Made by a program: the position numbers and the translations under genes | Notes under the pieces: model-generated | Database searches by the model: none | The model's input: the letters and a program-made list of their open reading frames with translations, nothing else | Told to the model about the DNA's origin: nothing | Shown here: in pieces, positions 47,844 through 54,879 of the stretch | How positions within the stretch are numbered: position 1 is the first letter of the stretch | How the letters are laid out: every line of letters starts with the position of its first letter | Source: Bauldia sp. | GTDB lineage: Bacteria > Pseudomonadota > Alphaproteobacteria > Rhizobiales > Kaistiaceae | Length of the DNA: 64,000 nucleotides | Direction: 5' to 3' | Assembly: GCA_026126025.1 (NCBI GenBank) | Contig: JAHCJZ010000009.1 | Coordinates: 1 to 64,000 of the forward strand

Positions 47844-48497
47844 GTGGCTGACATCGAGAGCCGCCGGTGGCGTGTCGATCGGATCTGGCCCGGCCAGACC
47901 GTCGTCATCGTCGCCGGCGGCTCTTCTCTTACGCTGGGGCAGGTCCGCCAGATCGGCATCGCGAGAGCCCGCGGGTTTGCTCGCGTCATCTCGATCAACG
48001 ATGCGATCTACCCCTGCTGGTTCGCCGACATCGGCTATGCGTGCGACACGGATTGGTGGGAGCACCATCAGGGCGTCCCAGGCTTCCGTGGCAAGCGCTT
48101 GCAGCTTGCGACGCGGGTCGGAGCAGATGTCCGGGTCTGCCGCTACCCGAGCGTCGGCTTCATCGAGTTTTCCGGGACGACCGGCGTCGACCCCGACCCG
48201 CAGCGGCTCCGCTCCGGAGGGAACAGCGCCTATCAGTCCATCCAGCTCGCAGCAAACCTCGGCGCGGCGAAGATCGTGCTTGTGGCGCTCGACATGGACG
48301 GCGGCCCGCATTGGTTCGGCGATCACCCCGGCGCTCTTCACAAGTCGCCCGACTGGAATCTCCGCAGGGCTCAATTTGAAGCGCTCGCGGAGGCAATGCG
48401 CGAACGCGGCGTGCTGGTGGTGAACTGCTCACTCCGCACGAAGCTCAAGGCGTTCCCGCGCGGCATTCTCGAGACTGAGATCCGGCCGGCAGCATGA
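47844..48497 (+). CDS. MptE/DUF115-like Rossmann protein (first gene of glyco block)
   Basis: A protein of 217 residues starting GTG 47844. Pattern features are IWPGQTVVIVAGGSSLTLGQ, VISINDAIYPCWFADIGYAC, DTDWWEHH and the C-terminal LGAAKIVLVALDMDGGPHWF. This matches the MptE-like/DUF115 group that occurs in phages next to glycosyltransferases and uses a nucleotide-binding Rossmann fold. The substrate is unknown. The next gene starts four bases before its stop. Confidence 0.65.
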   Translation: MADIESRRWRVDRIWPGQTVVIVAGGSSLTLGQVRQIGIARARGFARVISINDAIYPCWFADIGYACDTDWWEHHQGVPGFRGKRLQLATRVGADVRVCRYPSVGFIEFSGTTGVDPDPQRLRSGGNSAYQSIQLAANLGAAKIVLVALDMDGGPHWFGDHPGALHKSPDWNLRRAQFEALAEAMRERGVLVVNCSLRTKLKAFPRGILETEIRPAA

Positions 48498-49801
48498 AGG
48501 TGAAGGCGGCAAGCCTGCTCCACCCGCGACGGTTGGACATCGTCCTCAAGGCGCGCTGGTTCGACGCGCTGCTCAAAGGGCAGGGCGGGGCGCGGGAAGA
48601 GGAACTCTACCGCTGGCACATCGCGCGGCGGACCGGAGGATTCGAGAAGGACTCCGTCTACGGCGGCCCGTCGACCAAGCGGACCGTCGACGATTATGTC
48701 GACGCGGGGCAGGCCCTGCTGGCGTCGATGCGCGCGCGGGGGTTCGACGAGGCCCATCCGGTGCCGGTGAGCCGGGACGGGATCATTCTCGCCGGCGCGC
48801 ATCGGGTGGCGGCCGCGCTGGCGCTCGGGATCGACGTTGAGGTGGAGATCCACGACGAGGCGACGCTCGCGAGCCCGTGGGGCGCCTCCTGGATGAGATC
48901 GAAGGGGTTGTCGAAGGACGATCTCATCCCGCTCCTCGACGATTATGTTCGCCTGGTGCCGGACGCCGTGGTCTTCGTGCTCTGGGGGACGGTCGACAAC
49001 GGTAGCCTCATGCGGCTCCTGGCGCCGGAGTTTCAGGCCGTCGGCGTGGTCGACCTCAAGGAGGCGCCGGAAACCATCGCGGCGATCGTGCAGGACGTCT
49101 ACGCGCTGCCGGGCAACGCGGATATTCCGTGGCTCGCCGGCGGCCTTGGCGGGAAGGTCGACCAGATCCTTGCCGGGTCCGGCGTCATCCGGGTGGTGGT
49201 CGCGCGAGGCGACCCCAAAGCCGCGCGGCGGGTCAAGGAGCGGATGCGGGAGCGAGCACATCCGAAGGTCGATCGCGCGCTCTATGCGACCTGTCACGCA
49301 TCTTCGTCGCGGGCCGAGGTCCTTCATCTCGCAAACCTGCTGCTTCAGCCGACGGCGCGGGAGCACCTTCGCCTGCGCCGCAGCCGCCTGCCGAGCGAGG
49401 AGATGCTGCGTTGGCTGGCGACAGCGCACGACACGCTGCGCCGGCTCAAGATCGCGCCGGCCGACGCCTGCGTGGTGGGAAGCGGCATTCTCGACCTGCT
49501 GGGCATCCGGAAGGCGACCGACATCGATCTCACCGTCACCGCGGCGGTCCGCAGGAGGCTCTTCGACCGGAGGGCGCAGCCGATTGGCGACGGCGTGGAC
49601 CTGGTGACCGAGGGCTATCACCGCACCGCCGGCAGGCGGATCAGCGATGACGTCCTGATCCACAATCCGGAGCATCATTTCTGGGCGTTCGGGCTGAAGT
49701 TCGCGGCCCTGAACATCGTCGCGGCGAGGAAGGCGTTTTCGGCGCGGCCGAAGGATCTCGCGGACATCGCCGCGCTCCAGGAAGGGGGCCTGATCGAATG
49801 A
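48494..49801 (+). CDS. ParB-like/nucleotidyltransferase fusion protein
   Basis: A protein of 435 residues with two recognisable parts. Residues about 60-120 carry a ParB/sulfiredoxin-like segment (PVPVSRDGIILAGAHRVAAA then LALGIDVEVEIHDE). The C-terminal third has a nucleotidyltransferase-like core: CVVGSGILDLLGIRKATDID then LTV, with the G-S and D-x-D elements. In between is FVLWGTVDNG and a linker region. It may activate a sugar or modify a protein by nucleotide transfer. No exact family is known to me. Confidence 0.65.
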   Translation: MKVKAASLLHPRRLDIVLKARWFDALLKGQGGAREEELYRWHIARRTGGFEKDSVYGGPSTKRTVDDYVDAGQALLASMRARGFDEAHPVPVSRDGIILAGAHRVAAALALGIDVEVEIHDEATLASPWGASWMRSKGLSKDDLIPLLDDYVRLVPDAVVFVLWGTVDNGSLMRLLAPEFQAVGVVDLKEAPETIAAIVQDVYALPGNADIPWLAGGLGGKVDQILAGSGVIRVVVARGDPKAARRVKERMRERAHPKVDRALYATCHASSSRAEVLHLANLLLQPTAREHLRLRRSRLPSEEMLRWLATAHDTLRRLKIAPADACVVGSGILDLLGIRKATDIDLTVTAAVRRRLFDRRAQPIGDGVDLVTEGYHRTAGRRISDDVLIHNPEHHFWAFGLKFAALNIVAARKAFSARPKDLADIAALQEGGLIE

Positions 49802-50571
49802 AGCTGGTTAACCGCGAGGGGTTCCGCGAATTCAACATCCGCTACCGCTGGTGGGAAGGGCGGGAGGACGGCATCTCGGCCGCCGTGAGGCTCCGGAACG
49901 AGGAGGAGTGGGTTGAGCCGGCGATCCGGTCGATCCTGCCGTGGTGCGACGAGGTCGTCGCGGCGCTGCAGTGCTGCACTGACCGGACCGAGGAGGTTCT
50001 GCGGTCGATCGACGACCCGAAGATCAGGATCGTCCACTACCCGTTCCTCAGCCACCCGAACGGGCCCGGCCACGATCAGCACCCCGACGATTCGGTCTAT
50101 GACCGCTCGTATTTCTACAACTGGACTTTGGCGCAGACCCGCTTCAGCCACGCGCTGAAATGGGACGGCGACATGGTCGCGTTCGACTGGCTCGGGATCG
50201 ACCTGAAGCTCGCTTCGGCCCGCTCCGACATTGTCCGGTTCAACGGGATCGACATCGTCGGGCCCGGCCTGAACCTCGGCGTGCGCCACCATACCGCGAT
50301 GGACCCGCGGCTCTTTCTCGTCACGCCGGAGACCTTCTACACGCAAGGGGCGCGCTGCGAGCAGTTCTCGGCGCGCCGGCTCCCGTCCGAGGCGCTGGAT
50401 ATGCCGGCTTACCTCCACTTCAAGTGGTCGAAGAGCCGGGCGAGCGCCACGAAATCATGGCCCGGCGGCTGGGAAAGCCTCGAGCACTTTCAGAAGATCA
50501 TGGAGCGGTCCGTTCCGGTGGCGCCGTACAACGGCCCGCTGCCGGCGGTCCTCGCGGGGAGATTTGCATGA
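49798..50571 (+). CDS. GT2-like glycosyltransferase
   Basis: A protein of 257 residues. The GT-A fold is suggested by the N-terminal SAAVRLRNEEEWVEPAIRSI and ALQCCTDRTEEVLRS. The metal-binding acidic motif LKWDGDMVAFD (D-x-D) and later YTQGARCEQFSARRLPSEAL are also seen. It should transfer a sugar from a nucleotide donor to an unknown acceptor. It overlaps its neighbours by four bases on both sides. Confidence 0.7.
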   Translation: MKLVNREGFREFNIRYRWWEGREDGISAAVRLRNEEEWVEPAIRSILPWCDEVVAALQCCTDRTEEVLRSIDDPKIRIVHYPFLSHPNGPGHDQHPDDSVYDRSYFYNWTLAQTRFSHALKWDGDMVAFDWLGIDLKLASARSDIVRFNGIDIVGPGLNLGVRHHTAMDPRLFLVTPETFYTQGARCEQFSARRLPSEALDMPAYLHFKWSKSRASATKSWPGGWESLEHFQKIMERSVPVAPYNGPLPAVLAGRFA

Positions 50572-51368
50572 TGGACGTGCGCGTGCTGGTTCCCAGGAAT
50601 CGGGAATCCCATACCGCGCACCGTCTCTTCGACTTCATGGAGGGGCTCCGGAGGCACGGCATTACCCCGACCGAGACCACCGACCAGACGACGGCGTGCG
50701 ACCTCTTCGTCATGTGGAATCACAGGGCCGTCCGATCGCACGCGACGCAGCGCGCCGCGGGCAAGCCCTACCTCGTCCTCGAGATGGGCTACGTCGGAGA
50801 TCGCTTCGTCCACACGGCGGCCGGCTTCAACGGGCTCAACGGGCGCGCCACCTTCCCCGCGTGTCTCGATTCAGGCGAGCGCTGGGACCGGCTTTTCGCG
50901 CAGCATGAGCGGGAGCAGTTCGACGGCGGCGACTTCATCCTCCTGATGGGGCAAGTGCCCGGCGACGCCTCGATCGCTCACGTCGACATCAACGAGTGGT
51001 ACCGACAGGTCGTCGACGCCTATGCCGACAGCGACCTGCCGGTGCGATTCCGGGCACATCCCAAAGCGGACGGCGCGCGCGTCACGGGCGCCGAGCTGAT
51101 CGGCGGCGACCTGGCGGACGCCGTGAAGAGCGCCGCTTTCGTCGTCACCTTCAACTCCAATTCAGGCGTCGACGCGGTCCTTGCGGGCCGGCCGGCGATC
51201 ACCTTCGACCGCGGAGCGATGGCATGGCCGGTGACAGACCATCGCCTCGGCGAGATCCCCGTTCACCACGATCGGACCGCGTGGAGGAACAGGCTCGCCT
51301 GGTGCCAGTGGACATCGGCGGAGCTCGCCGACGGGTCCGCGTGGGAAGCGTTGAAGACGTGCCTGTGA
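50568..51368 (+). CDS. GT-B-like transferase (CDP-glycerophosphotransferase-like)
   Basis: A protein of 266 residues. The C-terminal half has a GT-B donor-binding pattern: DLPVRFRAHPKADG (HPK), DLADAVKSAAFVVTFNSNSG and DAVLAGRPAITFDRGAMAWP, the form of glycerophosphotransferase/capsule-type enzymes. The N-terminal half starts VRVLVPRNRESHTAHRLFDF. It likely transfers a phosphate-linked or sugar group. ATG 50568 or 50571 can start it. Confidence 0.65.
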   Translation: MMDVRVLVPRNRESHTAHRLFDFMEGLRRHGITPTETTDQTTACDLFVMWNHRAVRSHATQRAAGKPYLVLEMGYVGDRFVHTAAGFNGLNGRATFPACLDSGERWDRLFAQHEREQFDGGDFILLMGQVPGDASIAHVDINEWYRQVVDAYADSDLPVRFRAHPKADGARVTGAELIGGDLADAVKSAAFVVTFNSNSGVDAVLAGRPAITFDRGAMAWPVTDHRLGEIPVHHDRTAWRNRLAWCQWTSAELADGSAWEALKTCL

Positions 51369-51405
51369 GGTATGTCGACCGGGCAGTCAGGGACTTCGTG
51401 CGGAA

Positions 51406-52107
51406 ATGAACCTGACCTGGACGACTCCCCCGACCGAGGCCGAGGTTCTCGCGCTGCTCAGCGTCGCCGAGCTCAAGGTCAACCTCCGCAAGGCGCATTC
51501 CGTCGAGGACGGCTTCTTCGGCGACTGCATCCAGGAGGCCTACGCCTATTTCGACGGCCCGACCGGGTGGTTCAACCGATCGATCCTCACGCAGACCTGG
51601 ACGCTCCGGCTGCCGGGCTTTCTTCGGCGGGAGTGGGCGGTCGCTCGCGACGGGCGGCCCTATGAGAGGTGGGTGGCGACCTCCGAAATCGAGATCCCGA
51701 AGCCGCCGCTGCAAAGCGTCACGCGCGTCCGCTACCGGGATGTCAATCTCGATTGGGTGACGCTTCACGACAGCGCCGACTCGCCGCCGGTGACCTCCGA
51801 CGTCTTCCATGTCGTCCCCGGCGAAACGTACGGGAAGATCGTACGGTTGCGAGGGCAAGCATGGCCGGCCGTCGGTCGTCACCCGGAGGCGGTCGAGATC
51901 ACCTTCGTCGCCGGCTATGGCGACGCCGCCGCTGTGAAGGAGCAGGCGCGCGGCATCGTTCACGCCCTGAAGCTCCTAGCCTCCGACTTCGCTACGAACC
52001 GCGAGGCGACCTACGCCGAGCCGCGCCTGGTGGCCGTCAACCGGAAGCTGATCTACGGCATCGAGAAGGCCGGCGGGAACTATCGCCTGCCGCCGGATCA
52101 CACCTGA
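51406..52107 (+). CDS. Head-tail connector (HK97 gp6-like, phiE125 gp8-type)
   Basis: A protein of 233 residues with an N-terminal helical domain (TEAEVLALLSVAELKVNLRK, then ECYAYFDG-like YAYFDGPTGWFNRSILTQTW) and a beta-rich centre. The C-terminal helix holds RGIVHALKLLASDFATNREA. These are the features of gp6-like adaptors that sit beneath the portal. Confidence 0.8.
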   Translation: MNLTWTTPPTEAEVLALLSVAELKVNLRKAHSVEDGFFGDCIQEAYAYFDGPTGWFNRSILTQTWTLRLPGFLRREWAVARDGRPYERWVATSEIEIPKPPLQSVTRVRYRDVNLDWVTLHDSADSPPVTSDVFHVVPGETYGKIVRLRGQAWPAVGRHPEAVEITFVAGYGDAAAVKEQARGIVHALKLLASDFATNREATYAEPRLVAVNRKLIYGIEKAGGNYRLPPDHT

Positions 52108-52505
52108 TGGCGCGCGCCGGAGCCTACAGCGCGTATCTGCGGATCGAGCAGAAGGTCGCGGGGGACGGCGCTTCGCCGGAGGTATTCGTCGACGCCCTCA
52201 ACGACCCGGTCTACAGTTGGGTGCCCTACCGGACCGTGTGGGTGAAGATCGAGCCGACGCGCGGTTACGAGCGGCAGGCGCTCAACGTCACACAGAACAC
52301 GGTTTCGCACCTGATCTATGGCGATTTCTACGACCTCGACGGCGTCACCGAGGCGATGCGGCTCGTCTATGACGAACAGGGCACCTACGACGACGAGGGC
52401 CGGAAGGTCTACTTCGACATCGAGGCGATCCGGAAGGACTTCACCAACCGGGCGGAGACGGTAATCGAGGCCCGGCAGACCACGCAGGCGGGCGCTTCTG
52501 CCTGA
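52107..52505 (+). CDS. Head closure/head-tail adaptor protein
   Basis: A protein of 132 residues with a small beta-barrel core (YRTVWVKIEPTRGYERQALN then TVSHLIYGDFYDLDG) as in SPP1 gp16/HK97 gp7-type head closure proteins (PF05521). It lies in the expected order after the gp6-like gene and overlaps it by one base. Confidence 0.75.
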   Translation: MARAGAYSAYLRIEQKVAGDGASPEVFVDALNDPVYSWVPYRTVWVKIEPTRGYERQALNVTQNTVSHLIYGDFYDLDGVTEAMRLVYDEQGTYDDEGRKVYFDIEAIRKDFTNRAETVIEARQTTQAGASA

Positions 52506-52975
52506 TGCGCCAGCCGCGGATCGTGGTGCATGGCGACCGGGCGCTGATGTCGACCCTCGCCGAACTCGGGCGCACCTTCGGCGGCGCGGCGCTCGATGCG
52601 TCGATGCGGAAGGGGCTGACGATCGTCCGCAACCAGGCGAAGACGAACCTGGTCGCGAACAGGTCGGTCCACCGGCCGGTCCTGATCAAGTCGTTCCGCA
52701 CCGCGAAGGACGCGGGCCGACATCGTCATCAGCCGCGCTTTCGCCTCGGCTTCGTCTCCGGCGGCCGCAGCATCGCCCACCTCGTCGAGTTCGGCACCCG
52801 GCCGCACTACCAGCCGCGGCGGGGGGTCATGCACCCCGGCGCCCGGCCGAAGCCCTTCGTCCGGCCGGCCTTCGATACGCAGGGGCCGCGGGCAATGGAC
52901 ATGATCCTGAAGGACCTGCGGACGCAGATCATCAGGAAGGCCGCGGCGCTGCGTGCGCGGAACATGAGGCGCTAG
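52505..52975 (+). CDS. Tail completion protein (HK97 gp10-like)
   Basis: A protein of 156 residues. The family features are seen in LRKGLTIVRNQAKTNL-like MRKGLTIVRNQAKTNLVANR, then SIAHLVEFGTRPHYQPRRGV and HPGARPKPFVRPAF. It closes the head-tail interface or completes the tail. The start overlaps the previous stop by one base. Confidence 0.85.
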   Translation: MRQPRIVVHGDRALMSTLAELGRTFGGAALDASMRKGLTIVRNQAKTNLVANRSVHRPVLIKSFRTAKDAGRHRHQPRFRLGFVSGGRSIAHLVEFGTRPHYQPRRGVMHPGARPKPFVRPAFDTQGPRAMDMILKDLRTQIIRKAAALRARNMRR

Positions 52976-53176
52976 ATGCAGGCCAAGGTGATCGTGAAGA
53001 CGCCGGCGATCGAGGGCGCCGAGGGCAAGACGCTGATGCTCTTCGACGAGAAGGGGCGCCTGCTTGCCGGCCAGGTCGGCTGCGAGATCGCGTCCGGTCT
53101 AAACGAGGATGGAGCGCTTGAGACCTTCATCACCGTCACCTTCCAGGTCGACGGGGACAAGGTCCGCTTCGCGTGA
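52976..53176 (+). CDS. Small structural-region protein (66 residues)
   Basis: Starts at ATG 52976, directly after the gp10-like stop. A compact beta protein (MLFDEKGRLLAGQVGCEIAS ... TFQVDGDKVRFA). Its stop overlaps the next start (GTGA). No family is recognised. Confidence 0.6.
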   Translation: MQAKVIVKTPAIEGAEGKTLMLFDEKGRLLAGQVGCEIASGLNEDGALETFITVTFQVDGDKVRFA

Positions 53177-53568
53177 GCGCCACCCAGATCGCAGTCAAGG
53201 CACTTCTGGCCGTCACGGGGGTCACCGCAATCGTCGGCCAGCGGGTGACGGCGGTTCGCGTTCCCGTCGGCTCCGCGCTTCCCGCCGTGGTGGTCAACGC
53301 CATTTCGGACGTCGAGGTCTACACGCTCGGCGGCGCCGGCGGCTACCCCGAAGCGCGGGTGTCGATCGAGTGCATCGCCGAATCTCCCGCGGGCGCCGAT
53401 GTGCTCGGCAACGCCGTCGTGGCGGGCCTCAAGGACTTCGCGACCACCGTCGGAGGCTTCCATGCAACATTCTTCAAGGAGGGCACCGATGTCTTCGACG
53501 AAAGCCCGGAGCACTCGACGGTCTCGCGCATCATCGACTTCGCCATCCGTTGGCGTGCCACAGCCTGA
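53173..53568 (+). CDS. Tail completion protein (DUF3168-like)
   Basis: A protein of 131 residues starting at GTG 53173. The pattern QIAVKALLAVTGVTAIVGQR, then LPAVVVNAISDVEVYTLGG and EARVSIECIAESPAGADVLG matches DUF3168/TCP proteins that connect tail tube and head. Confidence 0.8.
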   Translation: MSATQIAVKALLAVTGVTAIVGQRVTAVRVPVGSALPAVVVNAISDVEVYTLGGAGGYPEARVSIECIAESPAGADVLGNAVVAGLKDFATTVGGFHATFFKEGTDVFDESPEHSTVSRIIDFAIRWRATA

Positions 53569-53722
53569 CCCGAACCTGATCGACTCCATGGTCTACGCGC
53601 CGTGGGGCGGCCGGGGCCGGTGGACCTGTAGCCGGCGCGGGTGCGCCTTCGAGACCTTCAGCCGCGCCGAAGCGCAGCGGCACCCCTCCCAGGGGCCACA
53701 TAGTCGCTTCAACACCCCCTGA
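53555..53722 (+). CDS. Small C2H2-like zinc-finger protein (55 residues)
   Basis: The frame overlaps the end of the DUF3168 gene by 14 bases. It may start at GTG 53555 or ATG 53588. It contains CSRRGCAFETFSRAEAQRH then PSQGPH, giving C-x4-C-x12-H-x6-H spacing like a C2H2 finger. The region otherwise has no gene. Such a finger in a structural operon is unusual, so support is moderate. Confidence 0.45.
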   Translation: MPQPDPNLIDSMVYAPWGGRGRWTCSRRGCAFETFSRAEAQRHPSQGPHSRFNTP

Positions 53723-53745
53723 ACCTCTCTCCAGGAGACTGAGAC

Positions 53746-54204
53746 ATGCCCACCACGTCCGGCAAGATCGGCCGCGGCGTCACCCTGAAGATGGGGGACG
53801 GCGCTTCGCCTGAACAGTTCGCGGCCATCGCGAACATCGTGAACATCGACGGCCTCGAGGAGCAGCTCGGCACGGCCGACGCCACGCTGCTTGTATCGAC
53901 CCGCCAGGAGATCGTCCCGACCCTGTTCCAGGACGGGCCGGTCACGCTCACGGCTCACTTCGACCCCAATCACGCGACGCAGGACGACGCGACGGGGCTT
54001 CGGAAGGCGCTTCGGGACAAGACCCTGAAGCACTTCAAGATCGACTTCTCCGCGGCCTTCAGCACCGGCGACAACCTGTGCTCGTTCTCGGCCTTCGTCA
54101 CCCGCATGACGAACGGGCAGATTACCGTCGACGGCCTGATGGAGATCACCGTCGAGCTGACGCCTGACGGCTCCGCCGCGCCGGTGTGGGGCACCGCGCC
54201 TTGA
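53746..54204 (+). CDS. Tail tube (major tail) protein
   Basis: A protein of 152 residues in the tail-tube position between DUF3168 and the tail chaperone. The beta-rich sequence (IGRGVTLKMGDGASPEQFAA, then VTLTAHFDPNHATQDDATGL and MEITVELTPDG) fits the tube fold. It stacks as hexamers on the tape measure to form the tail. Confidence 0.75.
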   Translation: MPTTSGKIGRGVTLKMGDGASPEQFAAIANIVNIDGLEEQLGTADATLLVSTRQEIVPTLFQDGPVTLTAHFDPNHATQDDATGLRKALRDKTLKHFKIDFSAAFSTGDNLCSFSAFVTRMTNGQITVDGLMEITVELTPDGSAAPVWGTAP

Positions 54205-54677
54205 GCAACAAGGCCCGCGGCATGGTGGACGCCCCGTTCCTCGGCGAGGGCGTCTATCTCCGCTTCAACCTCAACGACATGGTTGAGGTCGAGGAGGTCT
54301 TCGGCACGGAATGGTGGATGCTCGCGCTCGGTCGCCTCGAGGCCGGCGAGCGCGAGCAGACGGTGCCGGCGAAGCTGGTCGACCACCTGCTCAAGGTCGG
54401 CGCCAAGAAGAATGGCGAGCGCGTCGCGGTCGACATCGAGGCGCTGGACCTCCCGCGGGTCTATCGACCGCTGATGGAGGCAATCTCGCTGGCGACGGCC
54501 GGCGTCCCGTTCGACGATCTCGTCGCGAAGATCCAGGCGCGGGCGGCCAAGGCCGAGGAAGAGCTGAAGGCGGAGGAAGAGCGCCGGGCAAACCCTCCGA
54601 AGCCGGACCCCTCATCGAAAGGCTCCGGAAGCGGGCCTACCGCGCAGGGCTCCGGCCGGACGAATTCTGGGGGCTGA
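54201..54677 (+). CDS. Tail assembly chaperone, upstream frame (gpG-like)
   Basis: The TTG start at 54201 overlaps the tail-tube stop; ATG 54222 is also possible. The product (about 158 residues) has LGEGVYLRFNLNDMVEVEEV and a helical end. A shifted second frame follows. About 95% of ribosomes should stop here if it behaves like lambda gpG; that value is from lambda, not measured here. It coats the tape measure during tail assembly. Confidence 0.75.
   Translation: MSNKARGMVDAPFLGEGVYLRFNLNDMVEVEEVFGTEWWMLALGRLEAGEREQTVPAKLVDHLLKVGAKKNGERVAVDIEALDLPRVYRPLMEAISLATAGVPFDDLVAKIQARAAKAEEELKAEEERRANPPKPDPSSKGSGSGPTAQGSGRTNSGG
54590..54596 (+). other. Programmed -1 frameshift site AAACCCT
   Basis: In the upstream frame the codons are GCA AAC CCT, an X-XXY-YYZ heptamer. 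A -1 shift gives AAA CCC TCC and leads directly to the conserved second frame (SEAGPLIERLRKRAYRAG). The site lies where gpG/gpGT frameshifts are expected. Confidence 0.7.
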
Positions 54678-54874
54678 CCTTCCACGAGGTCAACGAGTGG
54701 GCCGGCACGGTCCTCTCCGATCGGGTCGAGCACGGGCTGACGATCGCGTGGCAGACGGCTGCGCTGCATCTGACCAACCCGAAGAAGTTCCCGCCGCTCG
54801 ACAAACTCCTCGGCCGGACGCGGCCGCAGACGCCCGCCGAGATGATGGCGGCGCTCCGTAGCCGCACGGGGTAG
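54596..54874 (+). CDS. Tail assembly chaperone, frameshifted extension (gpT-like)
   Basis: The frame has no early start codon of its own and reads ...GPLIERLRKRAYRAGLRPDEF then WGLTFHEVNEWAG, a pattern seen in GTA-type and rhizobial tail chaperones. It is made as an extension of the upstream protein after a -1 shift. It ends just before the tape measure gene, as the T domain does in lambda. Confidence 0.75.
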   Translation, partial: SEAGPLIERLRKRAYRAGLRPDEFWGLTFHEVNEWAGTVLSDRVEHGLTIAWQTAALHLTNPKKFPPLDKLLGRTRPQTPAEMMAALRSRTG

Positions 54875-54879
54875 TAGCC

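Noticed and set aside
42964-47998. Very long minus-strand frames opposite portal, protease and capsid genes
   Set aside because: High GC leaves the opposite strand without stops; their sequence is Arg/Leu/Gly-rich without motifs, while the plus strand has clear HK97 families.
54590-54677. Tail chaperone second frame as an independent gene
   Set aside because: No start codon in a usable place and the slip site joins it to the upstream frame.
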